A stretch of 64,000 nt of DNA from Persicitalea sp964500445 (lineage in GTDB: Bacteria; Bacteroidota; Bacteroidia; Cytophagales; Spirosomataceae), in contig CAZCOG010000029.1 in the NCBI GenBank assembly GCA_964500445.1, positions 13,694-77,693 of the forward strand, given 5' to 3'. The position numbers were made by a program, and so were the translations under genes. The notes under the pieces were generated by a model. It did not search any database, was not told the DNA's origin, and saw nothing but the letters and a program-made list of their open reading frames with translations. This document shows positions 1-9,433 of this stretch, one piece after another; within the stretch, counting starts at the first letter, position 1, and every line of letters starts with the position of its first letter.

Positions 1-150
1 ATGAATATGCTATTTGTAGCCTGGAAACCTTCACTGGATGTCATTCTGGCTGGCTTCGCCGTAGGCGTATTAGCCTATACCATCGGCTTTTATTCCACGC
101 TTACTATTGCAGAAACACACGATAAAGATTTGGATTTCCTGGAAGAATAG
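1..150 (+). CDS. Small hypothetical membrane protein, possibly 5'-truncated
   Basis: An open frame of 49 codons runs from the first base of the window, which reads ATG, to a TAG stop. The product has one hydrophobic stretch (about residues 13-35, LDVILAGFAVGVLAYTIGF and following) and an acidic C-terminus ending DFLEE. Because the frame is open at the window edge, this may be the C-terminal end of a longer protein. It converges on the oxygenase gene with 8 bp between stop codons. I do not recognise a family. Confidence 0.4.
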   Translation: MNMLFVAWKPSLDVILAGFAVGVLAYTIGFYSTLTIAETHDKDLDFLEE

Positions 151-158
151 TAATGCTG

Positions 159-749
159 CTATGCCTTATGGATCCAGCAATTGATTGCAAACCTATAATC
201 CTTAAATGCCGCCCCTGGGCAGATAACGGGCAGTACTTCGTGATGGACATAAGATTGAAAAACCAGCAGTGAATTGTGCTTTGGCTCGATAACAACAGGT
301 TTGTCGTCGCCAGGCATGATTTCCAGTGGGAAAATTCGCAATCCGCCGCCGCTGAATACCTTAGGGATACTGTGCATGTAATAAACCGCACTCAGAACAC
401 GGTCGCCCGTTTCGCCCAGACGCATATCGATGTGTGGTTTAAAGAAGGCACCGTCGCCGTGAGCGGCTATCTCGAGCTCGAGTTTTTCCCTTCTCTTGAA
501 ATCTGCCATTTTTAACCCTTTCAGCATTTCAGGATAAAATCCGTGGATTTTTTCATGGAGTATTGTGTCGAACGGCCCAAGGTCACGCAGTACTTTCGAA
601 ATCCGCATTTTTTCATTGATTTTACCCTCTTTGCCAACCTGAGCAGGCGTGTATTTATTCTCATTCGTAACAGCATAGTCAAATATTTGTTGGCTGAGCT
701 CGTCGCTGAGAAAGTTCTCAACGTGCATACAAGGGAATAACTTGGGCAT
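159..749 (-). CDS. 2OG-Fe(II) oxygenase (prolyl 4-hydroxylase-like)
   Basis: The product is a 196-aa cytosolic protein. It carries the iron-binding HxD motif (H106, D108, in KPHIDMRLG), a distal histidine in the VHHEV segment (about 169-170) and an arginine at 186 (YRFAINCW) that would bind 2-oxoglutarate. This is the metal and cosubstrate set of the P4H/PKHD-type double-stranded beta-helix oxygenases. The substrate cannot be told from sequence. A TTG start 37 codons upstream (at 860) keeps the frame open, but the ATG at 749 gives the family-like N-terminus MPKLFPCMHVENFL and is preferred. There is no operon partner: secA upstream is divergent. Confidence 0.8.
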   Translation of the reverse strand: MPKLFPCMHVENFLSDELSQQIFDYAVTNENKYTPAQVGKEGKINEKMRISKVLRDLGPFDTILHEKIHGFYPEMLKGLKMADFKRREKLELEIAAHGDGAFFKPHIDMRLGETGDRVLSAVYYMHSIPKVFSGGGLRIFPLEIMPGDDKPVVIEPKHNSLLVFQSYVHHEVLPVICPGAAFKDYRFAINCWIHKA

Positions 750-1217
750 TTTTAATGAAGCGTTAAGATTGTATACTTTAGAGTAGTCATGATCAAGAAG
801 CAAGATTCTCAATTCTGAGAAATTTTGCGTGAATATACTGGGAATCCAGGTCGAGGGCAAGGTTCAGTTTTGGCTTGCGTGAATCAAATAGCCCTTCATA
901 TTGTACGGGCCAACGGCTGATTGCTACCTTTGTATCTGCTAAAAATTTCTTGTAAGTTCTATACAACCTTCTAATAATCAATTGTTCCTGTACTTCTGCA
1001 AAATCAAATTATAAAACCAACCGCCAAAGAATTAACTTTGCGCATTGAGGCCCTGAATTTGACTGACAATCTGGCATTCAGGGGCTTTCGGGCGTATTAT
1101 TTTTCAAAACTTTATTATTAGAAAAGATTTGCCGCTCAGATGCGTTCAAGCTTTGTTCGATAAATTGACAATATCATTGACCAAGAGCGGTTTCAACATT
1201 ATATTTAAGAAATCACC
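750..1217. promoter_or_regulatory. Divergent intergenic region with candidate secA promoters
   Basis: This 468-bp gap separates the divergent oxygenase and secA genes. Two plus-strand matches to the Bacteroidota -7 element TAnnTTTG are visible: TACCTTTG at 925-932, with TTG at 901-903 (21-nt spacer), and TAACTTTG at 1033-1040 without a good -33 partner. Either could drive secA with a long leader. No gene or RNA structure was recognised in the rest. Confidence 0.35.
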
Positions 1218-4200
1218 ATGCTAAAAATATTCAGTAAACTCTTCGGTACCAAGGCCGACCGGGACTTAAAAGAACTCATGCCCTACGTAGGCCGGATCAA
1301 TGCTGAGTTCGATCAGTTGGCTACGATCTCTAATGACGAATTGCGGCAGCGGGCTACTGACCTGCGCGAGTACATCGCTGAGCAACTCAAACCTATTGAC
1401 GACCAGGTCGCCACGCTCAAACAACAGGCTGAGGACGAACCCGACGTAGATAATAAGGAGGCGATATTCAAACAGATCGATGAACTGGGCGAGGAACGTA
1501 ATAAAGAATTAGAAAAAGTGCTGGAGGAAATCCTGCCCAAAGGCTTTGCCATTGTCAAGGAAACCGCCCGACGCTTCAAGGAGAATGACCAGTTGGAGGT
1601 AACAGCCTCTTTCTTCGACCGTGAAGTGGCAGCGAAGAAATCGCACGTAACCATCGACGGCGATAAGGCTGTCTGGCAAACTACCTGGAATGTAATCGGC
1701 CAGCCTACCCGTTGGCAGATGGTGCATTATGATGTGCAGCTGGTAGGCGGCGTAGTACTTCACCAGGGGAAAATTGCTGAAATGGCTACGGGTGAGGGTA
1801 AAACGCTGGTGGCAACCTTGCCTGCTTTCCTCAATGCCCTGGCTGGGCTAGGAGTCCATATTGTAACGGTAAACGACTACCTCGCCAAACGCGATGCTGA
1901 ATGGAACGCCCCGCTGTTTGAATTTCATGGCCTGAGCGTAGACTGCATCGACCGCCACGAACCCAATACCCTGGCCCGCCGCAATGCCTATAAAGCCGAC
2001 CTGACTTACGGTACTAATAACGAGTTTGGCTTCGACTACCTGCGTGACAATATGTCGCGCTCGCCCGAGGAACTCGTACAGCGCAAACATCACTTCGCGA
2101 TGGTGGACGAAGTTGACTCCGTTTTGATCGACGATGCCCGGACCCCTCTTATCATTAGCGGCCCCGTGCCTCGTGGCGACGAGCAGGAGTATATGGAGCT
2201 TAAGCCCCGCGTAGCCCGTATTGTAGAAGCACAGCGGAAGCTGACCATGGAGCTGCTCAACGACGCGCGGAAAAAGATTGCCGCCGGGGATAAAGAGGAA
2301 GGAGGTTTGGCTCTGTTCCGCGCTTTCCGGGGAACGCCCAAATACAAACCTTTGATCAAGTTCCTGAGTGAAGGTGGGATGAAAGCTCTTTTGCAGGAAA
2401 CGGAGGGTATCTACTTGGCCGAAAACCAGAAACGGATGCCCGAAGCTGATGCGCCGCTGTACTTTACCATTGATGAACGGCAAAACAGCATCGAACTTAC
2501 CGAAAAAGGTATCGACTTCCTGACTGGCGAGTCAGACGAGACGAACTTTTTCATCATGCCCGATATTGCGGTCGAACTGAATGACATAGAAAAAGACGCG
2601 GAACTGAACGAACAAGAGCGCGTCGTGAAGAAGGAATCTTTGATCCGTGATTATACCGTAAAAGCCGCACGGATTCACACTGTCAACCAATTGCTGAAAG
2701 CTTATAACCTGTTCGAGAAAGACGTCGAGTACGTCATCATGGACGGGAAAATTAAGATTGTGGACGAGCAGACGGGCCGCATTATGGATGGTCGCCGCTA
2801 CTCTGACGGGCTGCACCAGGCTATCGAAGCCAAGGAAAGTGTGAAAGTAGAAGACGCCACCCAGACATACGCTACCGTCACTCTGCAAAACTACTTCCGC
2901 ATGTACCACAAGCTGGCGGGGATGACGGGAACGGCCGAAACCGAGGCAGGTGAGTTCTGGGAAATTTACAAACTGGACGTCGTATCCATCCCCACTAACG
3001 TTCCCGTTATCAGGAAAGATGAAGAGGATAAGGTGTATCGCTCGGTGCGTGAGAAGTACAATGCCGTAGCCGATGAAATCGTGGAGATGGTCGAAGGTGG
3101 GCGTCCGGTACTGGTCGGTACTACTTCCGTCGAGAATTCTGAGATTATCAGCCGGATGCTGACTTTGCGCAAGATTCCCCACCAGGTACTTAACGCCAAG
3201 CAGCACCAGCGCGAGGCCGATGTAGTGTCGCAGGCGGGTATCCCTGGTACGGTGACCATCGCCACGAACATGGCCGGACGTGGTACTGATATTAAGCTGA
3301 CGCCTGAAGCCAAAGCAGCGGGTGGTTTGGCCATTATTGGTACGGAACGTCATGAAAGCCGCCGGGTAGACCGCCAGCTACGCGGTCGTGCTGGACGGCA
3401 GGGTGATACAGGGTCATCACAATTTTTCGTATCGCTGGAAGATAACCTGATGAGGCTATTTGGCTCCGACCGCATGGCCAAAGTTATGGATCGTATGGGG
3501 CTGGAAGAAGGAGAGGTAATTCAGCACAGTATGATTACCAAGTCCATCGAACGTGCACAGCGTAAAGTAGAGGAGAATAACTTCGGTACCCGGAAACGGC
3601 TGCTCGAGTACGATGACGTAATGAACTACCAGCGCGACGCGATTTATCGTCGCCGCCGCAACGCTCTTTTCGGGGAACGCCTCGCAGTGGATATTGCCAA
3701 TACACTCTTCGACGTTTGTGAGGACATCGTGGCAAGTACCGGCAATAACTTCGCCGAATTTGAACTGGCCACCCTGACGGCCATTGGTATCGAACCACCG
3801 TTCGATGAGAGCGAATATGGCGGGCTCAATGACGCTCAGCGTGCCCAGAAACTATACCAGGCCGCAGAGAAACATTACCGCGAAAAGAATGCGGCGATTG
3901 CTGCAAAGGCACTGCCAGTACTCAAGCAAATTCACGCTGAACGCGGTGCGACGATTGCCGAAATCATGATTCCGTTCACTGACGGAATGCGGCAGGCGGG
4001 CGTTGTAGTGAATTTGGAAAAAGCCATTAAAACCGAAGGCCGCGAAATTGTCCGCGAGATGGAGAAGGCTATCGTGCTTTCGCTCATCGACCAGGAATGG
4101 AAAGAGCACCTGCGCGAAATGGACGATTTGAAACAGTCGGTGCAAAATGCCGTATTTGAGCAGAAAGACCCATTGTTGATTTACAAATTTGAGTCCGTCG

Positions 4201-4565
4201 AGCTGTTCAAGCGTTTTCTGAGCAAGGTAAACTTCGATATGCTTTCATTCCTAATGAAGGCCGACATTCCGCAGGAGCAAGCTGCACCACAAAATGTGCA
4301 GCGGCCGCCCGCCCGTCGTCAGCCGAGTCCGGCTCTGCAAACCAATCGGGGCGATGAGAGCGACGACTACGAGGAGAACGGGCCCAATCAGCACGCCCGT
4401 CATATGGAGAATACGGTGAAGCAGCAGCCCGCCCATTCGATAAAAATTGCCGACCGCAATCAGAAAGTGACGGTACAGTACCGTGATGGCCGTGTTTTGA
4501 AAAATATTAAATATAAGAAAGTGGAGCAGGATGTGGAGAACGGGGCTTGCGTCGTGATGGAATAG
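1218..4565 (+). CDS. secA: Preprotein translocase ATPase SecA
   Basis: SecA is the motor ATPase that drives unfolded preproteins through SecYEG at the inner membrane. The 1115-aa product has Walker A GEGKT at residues 192-196, the DEAD-like segment VDEVDSVLIDDARTPL near 295-310, the preprotein cross-linking domain, and the second nucleotide-binding fold with RQLRGRAGRQGDTGSSQF. It is longer than proteobacterial SecA (about 900 aa), with extra sequence in the first nucleotide-binding domain region, as is usual in Bacteroidota. The C-terminal CxCxSGxx(C/H) zinc motif that binds SecB is absent; the tail instead ends in a basic and hydrophobic segment after a Pro/Gln-rich linker. The gene is followed by a strong stem-loop and then psd. 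Confidence 0.97.
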   Translation: MLKIFSKLFGTKADRDLKELMPYVGRINAEFDQLATISNDELRQRATDLREYIAEQLKPIDDQVATLKQQAEDEPDVDNKEAIFKQIDELGEERNKELEKVLEEILPKGFAIVKETARRFKENDQLEVTASFFDREVAAKKSHVTIDGDKAVWQTTWNVIGQPTRWQMVHYDVQLVGGVVLHQGKIAEMATGEGKTLVATLPAFLNALAGLGVHIVTVNDYLAKRDAEWNAPLFEFHGLSVDCIDRHEPNTLARRNAYKADLTYGTNNEFGFDYLRDNMSRSPEELVQRKHHFAMVDEVDSVLIDDARTPLIISGPVPRGDEQEYMELKPRVARIVEAQRKLTMELLNDARKKIAAGDKEEGGLALFRAFRGTPKYKPLIKFLSEGGMKALLQETEGIYLAENQKRMPEADAPLYFTIDERQNSIELTEKGIDFLTGESDETNFFIMPDIAVELNDIEKDAELNEQERVVKKESLIRDYTVKAARIHTVNQLLKAYNLFEKDVEYVIMDGKIKIVDEQTGRIMDGRRYSDGLHQAIEAKESVKVEDATQTYATVTLQNYFRMYHKLAGMTGTAETEAGEFWEIYKLDVVSIPTNVPVIRKDEEDKVYRSVREKYNAVADEIVEMVEGGRPVLVGTTSVENSEIISRMLTLRKIPHQVLNAKQHQREADVVSQAGIPGTVTIATNMAGRGTDIKLTPEAKAAGGLAIIGTERHESRRVDRQLRGRAGRQGDTGSSQFFVSLEDNLMRLFGSDRMAKVMDRMGLEEGEVIQHSMITKSIERAQRKVEENNFGTRKRLLEYDDVMNYQRDAIYRRRRNALFGERLAVDIANTLFDVCEDIVASTGNNFAEFELATLTAIGIEPPFDESEYGGLNDAQRAQKLYQAAEKHYREKNAAIAAKALPVLKQIHAERGATIAEIMIPFTDGMRQAGVVVNLEKAIKTEGREIVREMEKAIVLSLIDQEWKEHLREMDDLKQSVQNAVFEQKDPLLIYKFESVELFKRFLSKVNFDMLSFLMKADIPQEQAAPQNVQRPPARRQPSPALQTNRGDESDDYEENGPNQHARHMENTVKQQPAHSIKIADRNQKVTVQYRDGRVLKNIKYKKVEQDVENGACVVME

Positions 4566-4595
4566 ACAAACCGTTTCGACTAAGCCGCCGGGTGA

Positions 4596-4640
4596 TTCAT
4601 CGTTCAGATATACTTTAATCACGTATTTCTGAACGATGAA
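4596..4640 (+). terminator. 13-bp stem-loop in the secA-psd spacer
   Basis: TTCATCGTTCAGA at 4596-4608 is perfectly complementary to TCTGAACGATGAA at 4628-4640, leaving a 19-nt loop. There is no clean U-run after it (GAAAATTT follows), so it may be an mRNA stabiliser or processing site rather than an efficient intrinsic terminator. Confidence 0.5.
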
Positions 4641-4667
4641 GAAAATTTAACTATACTGGACTATAAC

Positions 4668-5333
4668 ATGAAACTTCATAAGGAAGGCTACATAATTATG
4701 GGCGGTACGGCCCTGCTTTTATTTCTGATCAACTGGGGCGTTCAGTACTTTATTCCCGAATTAATCTGGTTGCATTGGCTACTATTGGTAGCCAGCGTCG
4801 TTTTCTTTTTCCTGATTGTTCAGTTTTTCCGCGTTCCTACGCGGGTTGTTACCGCCGATGAAAGCCGCATCGTAGCACCTTGTGATGGTAAGGTAGTGGT
4901 TATAGAAGAAGTAGTTGAAAACGAGTACTTCAAAGGCCCCCGTCGCCAGATCAGTATCTTCATGTCGCCGCTCAACGTCCACGTCAATTGGAATCCGATC
5001 AGTGGTGTCGTAAAGTACTTCAAGTACCATCCCGGCCTTTACTTGGTGGCTTGGCATCCCAAGTCCAGTACCGATAACGAGCGTACGACTACGGTAATTC
5101 AGAACTCACAGGGCGTGGAAATCCTATTTCGTCAGATTGCGGGTGCAGTGGCCCGACGCATTCGCTGGTACGTGAAGGAAGGCGATAATGTGCAGCAAAG
5201 TACCCAGATGGGCTTTATTAAATTCGGCTCGCGCGTTGATGTGTTCGTGCCGCTGGACGCCGAGATAAAAGTAAGTCTGAACGACAAGACTGTGGGTAGC
5301 GTGACGGTTCTGGCCGAGCTGCCGACTGTATAA
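4668..5333 (+). CDS. psd: Phosphatidylserine decarboxylase proenzyme
   Basis: The enzyme converts phosphatidylserine to phosphatidylethanolamine at the inner membrane. The 221-aa product has two N-terminal membrane segments (about 10-28 and 36-53) and the short-form decarboxylase core. The self-cleavage site is visible as FGSR, residues 186-189, so cleavage between G187 and S188 would give a pyruvoyl group from S188. The HPG-like segment YHPGLYLVAWHPKSS and the sequence MSPLNVHVNWNP are characteristic of the small, archaeal-type Psd. It follows secA in the same direction across a stem-loop and converges on the rhomboid gene. Confidence 0.93.
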   Translation: MKLHKEGYIIMGGTALLLFLINWGVQYFIPELIWLHWLLLVASVVFFFLIVQFFRVPTRVVTADESRIVAPCDGKVVVIEEVVENEYFKGPRRQISIFMSPLNVHVNWNPISGVVKYFKYHPGLYLVAWHPKSSTDNERTTTVIQNSQGVEILFRQIAGAVARRIRWYVKEGDNVQQSTQMGFIKFGSRVDVFVPLDAEIKVSLNDKTVGSVTVLAELPTV

Positions 5334-5378
5334 AGTACTTAAAAGTAGCCCGACTATTTAAAGAGGGGCCTTTTTTCT

Positions 5379-5999
5379 CTAGAACAACCGCCAGCCACTG
5401 ATTTGCTGGAAAAAACCCGGTACCGCTGCCGGATATACTGCTGCCATAAAGAGAAGCCCGAAGATTGCTCCGTACATATGGGCATCGTGGTTCACAAAAC
5501 CACTTCCGCGCCGCGATTCGTAGTAAGAATAACCGATGAACAGGATACCAAAAATAAAGCCGGGGATACATAACAAAAAGTAAAGGCAGATTTCCAACAA
5601 CGGTGCGTAAAGTACTGCTGCAAAGAGTACCGCAGCTACCCCGCCCGACGCTCCCAGCGAATTATAGTTGGAACTATTACGGTGTTTCAGAAAAGTAGGA
5701 ATGTCGGAAACGATAATTCCCAGCAGGTAAAGAGCGCCAAAATAAATCCGTCCGTTTCCCCCGAACAACATGCCGAAAAGTCGCTCAATGCCTTCTCCGA
5801 TAAACCAGAGCGTCAGCATGTTGAACAGTAGGTGCATGAAATCTGCGTGAACAAAACCGGAGGTAATGAAGCGATAGTACTGACCTTTCTTAGAAACCTT
5901 ATACGGATTCAGGATCATTTTTTCCAGCGTCGAAGGATTTTGCCAGGCATAGTAGCTAATGGCAACCGTAACGAGAATTATGATTAGTGTAAGCGACAT
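5379..5999 (-). CDS. Rhomboid family intramembrane serine protease
   Basis: The product is a 206-aa polytopic inner-membrane protein of about six helices. The catalytic serine lies in GASG (S118) and the catalytic histidine in DAHMYGAIFG (H174), giving the rhomboid Ser-His dyad. The segment HADFMHLLFNMLTLWFIG (residues 51-68) matches the conserved rhomboid region with its oxyanion-side residues. It would cleave transmembrane segments of unknown substrates. It is the last gene of a same-strand set (M28 peptidase, GNAT, polyprenyl synthase), but the 90-bp gap to the synthase leaves co-transcription open. Confidence 0.92.
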   Translation of the reverse strand: MSLTLIIILVTVAISYYAWQNPSTLEKMILNPYKVSKKGQYYRFITSGFVHADFMHLLFNMLTLWFIGEGIERLFGMLFGGNGRIYFGALYLLGIIVSDIPTFLKHRNSSNYNSLGASGGVAAVLFAAVLYAPLLEICLYFLLCIPGFIFGILFIGYSYYESRRGSGFVNHDAHMYGAIFGLLFMAAVYPAAVPGFFQQISGWRLF

Positions 6000-6089
6000 T
6001 ATTTAGTTGTGAATGAGTGAATTTTGGGAAGAGTGAATAGTAGTCATATTCATTTTTATTCTGACACTCACTCAATCCAACATTGAAAA

Positions 6090-7064
6090 TTAATTTTCCC
6101 GTTCCACCAGCTGATGCACGAAGCCTAAAAGTGGTTTTTTGCGGGCGGGTACGGCTTCCAGCCTCTCCAGACAGTCGAAGCCTTTATCGAAATATTCAGT
6201 TATCTTTTGTTCAGTAAAGGTGCGGATTTTTAACGAATCATAAATTGCGGTGACTGCTTTTACTTTTTCTTCTTTGTCAAAATCCTCCTTTGCTAACCAC
6301 TCATCCAGCGCTACTTTGGTCGGACCAGTTGCCCTTTCCAGAGCTTCAATCAATAGAAAAGTTTTCTTGTTAGCGATGATATCACCACCTACCTGCTTAC
6401 CAAATTTAGCTGGGTCGCCATAGACATCCAGCAAATCATCTTTCAATTGAAAACCAATGCCCATACTGACGCCCGCTTCGTAAAGTAGCGAGGTGGCCTG
6501 CTCATCGGCTCCGGCGACGATGCCGCCGAGTTCCAGCGCGAAGCCCAGTAAAACGGAAGTTTTTAACCGAATCATGTTCAGGTATTCTGCTTCCGTCACA
6601 TCCCAGCGTGTTTCGAAATTCATATCGAGCTGCTGGCCTTCGCAGACTGCGGCCGCTGTGTCGTTGAATCGCTTTAATACCCGCTTGATCCGATCATTTT
6701 CTACATTTAGTAACAAATCGTAGGCCCGTACCAGCATAACATCGCCCGACAGGATAGCGATATTGGCATTCCATTTTTCGTGAACTGTGGGCTGACCGCG
6801 CCGCAGTGGAGCACAGTCCATAATGTCGTCATGCATCAGGGTGAAGTTATGGAAAACTTCCACGGCTTGCGCGGGCTCAAGCGCCTTACGCCAGTCATCA
6901 GTGTAGAGGGCGGCGACCATGAGGGTCATTAATGGCCGTAGCCGCTTGCCGCTCAGCGACATAATGTACCGGATGGGTTCGTAGAGTTCGGCAGGATGTT
7001 CGCCGTAAGTATTCTGCTCGATTTCATCCTGCAGAGCTTGCAGTAGCTGGTCGGGTGTCGTCAT
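6090..7064 (-). CDS. Trans-polyprenyl diphosphate synthase
   Basis: The product condenses isopentenyl diphosphate with allylic diphosphates to make a polyprenyl chain, likely for menaquinone or lipid carriers. The first aspartate-rich motif is LMHDDIMD and the second is LKDDLLDVYGD, both complete DDxxD forms, and GKRLRP near the N-terminus matches the diphosphate-binding region. A longer frame opens at 7136, but the ATG at 7064 gives a conventional N-terminus (MTTPDQLLQALQDEIEQ) and a 324-aa product. Chain length cannot be assigned with certainty. Confidence 0.9.
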   Translation of the reverse strand: MTTPDQLLQALQDEIEQNTYGEHPAELYEPIRYIMSLSGKRLRPLMTLMVAALYTDDWRKALEPAQAVEVFHNFTLMHDDIMDCAPLRRGQPTVHEKWNANIAILSGDVMLVRAYDLLLNVENDRIKRVLKRFNDTAAAVCEGQQLDMNFETRWDVTEAEYLNMIRLKTSVLLGFALELGGIVAGADEQATSLLYEAGVSMGIGFQLKDDLLDVYGDPAKFGKQVGGDIIANKKTFLLIEALERATGPTKVALDEWLAKEDFDKEEKVKAVTAIYDSLKIRTFTEQKITEYFDKGFDCLERLEAVPARKKPLLGFVHQLVEREN

Positions 7065-7154
7065 TCGCGAATTAATTCTGCTCTCTTCAACTGTTTTAGG
7101 GTGATTAGGGTTTTGAAAAAAGAAAATGACCTTCAAAAGAAGGCGGCAAATTAC

Positions 7155-7616
7155 CTAATTCTCCCGCAGAATTTGTTTTTCAAAGCATACGCTGTTTTCT
7201 ATTCCGGCGTACGGGCCATAATTTTCAATGATATGGTAGCCCGATTTTTTGTAAAGTGCAATGGCTTCGGGTTGCCTTTTCCCGGTTTCGAGAATGCAGC
7301 GTTCGTAACCCAACTCCGCCGCCCAACTTTCTAATTCAGCCAGGATTTTTTTTGCTATTCCTTTTCCTCTGCCTTCCGGCCTTACATACATTCGTTTCAC
7401 TTCTGTGCTGTCTGGCTGATATTCCCGGATGGCTCCGCAACCAAGCGACTGCCCATCATCATAAGCTACCACAGCATGCTTAATCAAATCAATTTTGCTG
7501 AACTGAGAATAAAAAACGTTGTCTTCGCCATCACGTAGTTTCAGGTCGGCATCGAGTAATTTTACCAAATCGATGAAGTCCTGGTTGTGAGAGTCGGTTC
7601 TTACAAGTGTTATCAT
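7155..7616 (-). CDS. GNAT family N-acetyltransferase
   Basis: The 153-aa product has the acetyl-CoA binding signature of GNAT enzymes in motif A, VRPEGRGKGIAKKILAELE (RxxGxG/A at about residues 97-103), preceded by the strand VKRMYV and followed by motif B YKKSGYHIIENYG. The substrate is unknown. It lies 90 bp upstream of the polyprenyl synthase and 39 bp downstream of the M28 peptidase on the same strand. Confidence 0.87.
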   Translation of the reverse strand: MITLVRTDSHNQDFIDLVKLLDADLKLRDGEDNVFYSQFSKIDLIKHAVVAYDDGQSLGCGAIREYQPDSTEVKRMYVRPEGRGKGIAKKILAELESWAAELGYERCILETGKRQPEAIALYKKSGYHIIENYGPYAGIENSVCFEKQILREN

Positions 7617-7655
7617 TGATGAAACTGTATCTGCCGGTACCCGAATTTATTGAAG

Positions 7656-9158
7656 TCACCGATTATAAAGCTCTTTTGCGGCTTTCTCATACTTATCACC
7701 TTTGCTCCATTGCGGAGCCTGCGACCGATCGGCAATGAGGCGGGCGGCGTAGGCATAGGCCTGGGAAAACTTGAGGAGATAATTGAAATCGATCGTTTCG
7801 GGATTGTCCGAAACCTGGTGATAGTTCTTCATTAACTCCGCATCGAAGGTCCTGAATCCTGGTGTGATAGTGGGGGCGGGAATACCCAGTTTGGCAAAAC
7901 TTACGTTGTCGGAGCGGTCGAAGAGTCCTTGCTCTGGGGCAGGGTCAGCTACCACGTCCAGGCCGAAGGCTTTGCTGGCTGTCTCGATCTCAGCCCGTGC
8001 TCCAGTACGATCCAGACCAATGACTGCCAGTATACTGGTGTCGTTGTAGCCTGCGCCATCGGTATTTAGATTAAAGATGCATTTTTTGAGGGGTAGGAGA
8101 GGGTGACTAGCGTAGTACTTACTACCCAGCAGGCCCACTTCTTCGCCCGTTAAGGCTACCAGTAGTACTGACCGTTGCGGCGGCTGTTGAGCCAAAGCCT
8201 GAGCAGCAGCCAACAGCGCCACCGTCCCGAAGGCATTATCGCGGGCACCATTAAAGATACTGTCTTCCGGCGTATAAGGTTGGCCGCCCTGTTTGCCAAC
8301 ACCCACATGGTCGTAGTGCGCTGAGAGTAACACGTATTCGTCCTTCAGTTTGGCGTCGGTGCCTTCAATATAAGCGACCACATTATAGCCATTGACCGTT
8401 TGCACCGTGCGTCCGGCGGTTTGGAAGCGGACTTTATCGGCGGCCCGAAGCATCTTCGTAAATTTGGCCTCCTGACCATTGACCCAGGCGTGTGGCAGTG
8501 TTACGGTTTTACCATCGGGAGACAACGCCACGCGTTCGCCACCAAAAAACTTGGTTACGAAGTTCCAGGGAACCGGGGCTTTGAAAATCTCGATGACCGC
8601 CACCGCGCCTTTCTCCGCCGCAATTTTGCGCTTCTCATTCGACGCCATGATGATCTCGGGGGGCGCCGTCGCCTCAGGCGAACCACTTTGCAACAACACA
8701 ATCTTTCCTTTTACATCCAGTCCTTTGTAGTCATCCCAGCCCTTATCGGCATTTTCCAGGCCAAAGCCCGCGTACACGAGTGGGGCTTCAATATCAGACC
8801 TGTCACCTGACATCAAAATCCAGTCCTGCCCCGAACGTAGTGTATCTTTTCCGACGAACAAATCGCCTTCTCTCAACACGCCCATTTTTTCGAGCGGTAC
8901 AGTTTGCAGGTAGGAATTTAGCGATGGAGCATTGGCAAGGCCATAGCGTCGGAACTGCTCGGCTATATATCGGGCGGCAACAAGGTTGCCTGGTTCTCCA
9001 GTACGGCGTCCCATCAATTCGTCCGAAGCCAGGAATCTCATGTGGGCTTCCAGCTCGGCTTCCTGTAATTTGTATTCTGGGAATTGAGTACTTGTTTGGG
9101 CAAATCCGGGAGCAAATGCCGCCCCAAAAAGTATAAAAGCAAAAGAGATTCTTTTCAT
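7656..9158 (-). CDS. Secreted M28 family zinc aminopeptidase
   Basis: The 500-aa product begins with a signal peptide (MKRISFAFILFGAAFAPGFAQ). It then has a PA-like inserted domain (about 100-240) and an M28 catalytic domain. The metal and catalytic residues are recognisable: SAHYDHVGVG (His and bridging-Asp region), GARDNAFGT (Asp), LTGEEVGLLGS (catalytic and metal Glu pair), LNTDGAGYN, and the terminal YHQVSDNPETI. Such enzymes remove N-terminal residues from peptides in the periplasm or medium. A minus-strand TAACTTTG at 9264-9271, about 105 bp upstream, is a plausible -7 element. Confidence 0.92.
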   Translation of the reverse strand: MKRISFAFILFGAAFAPGFAQTSTQFPEYKLQEAELEAHMRFLASDELMGRRTGEPGNLVAARYIAEQFRRYGLANAPSLNSYLQTVPLEKMGVLREGDLFVGKDTLRSGQDWILMSGDRSDIEAPLVYAGFGLENADKGWDDYKGLDVKGKIVLLQSGSPEATAPPEIIMASNEKRKIAAEKGAVAVIEIFKAPVPWNFVTKFFGGERVALSPDGKTVTLPHAWVNGQEAKFTKMLRAADKVRFQTAGRTVQTVNGYNVVAYIEGTDAKLKDEYVLLSAHYDHVGVGKQGGQPYTPEDSIFNGARDNAFGTVALLAAAQALAQQPPQRSVLLVALTGEEVGLLGSKYYASHPLLPLKKCIFNLNTDGAGYNDTSILAVIGLDRTGARAEIETASKAFGLDVVADPAPEQGLFDRSDNVSFAKLGIPAPTITPGFRTFDAELMKNYHQVSDNPETIDFNYLLKFSQAYAYAARLIADRSQAPQWSKGDKYEKAAKELYNR

Positions 9159-9263
9159 ACAATAGGTAGATTAAAGATAGGAAGGGAAGAGATATTAAGG
9201 CAAAAGGCCTTCGTAAAGCACAAAACCTGCTAATGGGGCTTTTGTTCCAAAAGAAATAACCCA

Positions 9264-9297
9264 CAAAGTTAAGTACAACTTTGGTGGCAGCTCACAA
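9264..9297 (-). promoter_or_regulatory. Candidate promoter of the M28 peptidase gene
   Basis: On the minus strand, TAACTTTG (9264-9271) matches the Bacteroidota -7 consensus TAnnTTTG. A TTG at 9295-9297 lies 23 nt upstream, which is at the long end for the -33 element. Confidence 0.35.
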
Positions 9298-9401
9298 TTA
9301 ATGGATAGACGGGCTTTCATCTACCTGCATCAAGTCCCCAAAAAGATTTTTTAACTTGCGTCTCTCAACTGTTTTTCACAGGTGCACCCAAAGTCGCGTA
9401 T

Positions 9402-9419
9402 CTGACATATTTATGTCAG
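9402..9419. promoter_or_regulatory. Perfect 8-2-8 palindrome, candidate operator
   Basis: CTGACATA-TT-TATGTCAG is a perfect inverted repeat ending 14 bp before the ATG at 9434. There is no U-run, so it is not a terminator. Its place just upstream of a start codon fits a repressor operator or a translation-blocking hairpin. Confidence 0.45.
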
Positions 9420-9433
9420 GTTGTTGTTAATTA

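Noticed and set aside
2532..3353. 273-aa antisense frame inside secA
   Set aside because: It lies entirely within the conserved SecA gene and shows no domain pattern; it is a shadow frame.
5334..5378. Terminator between psd and rhomboid genes
   Set aside because: Only a 4-bp stem (GCCC/GGGC) precedes the T-run; too weak to support.
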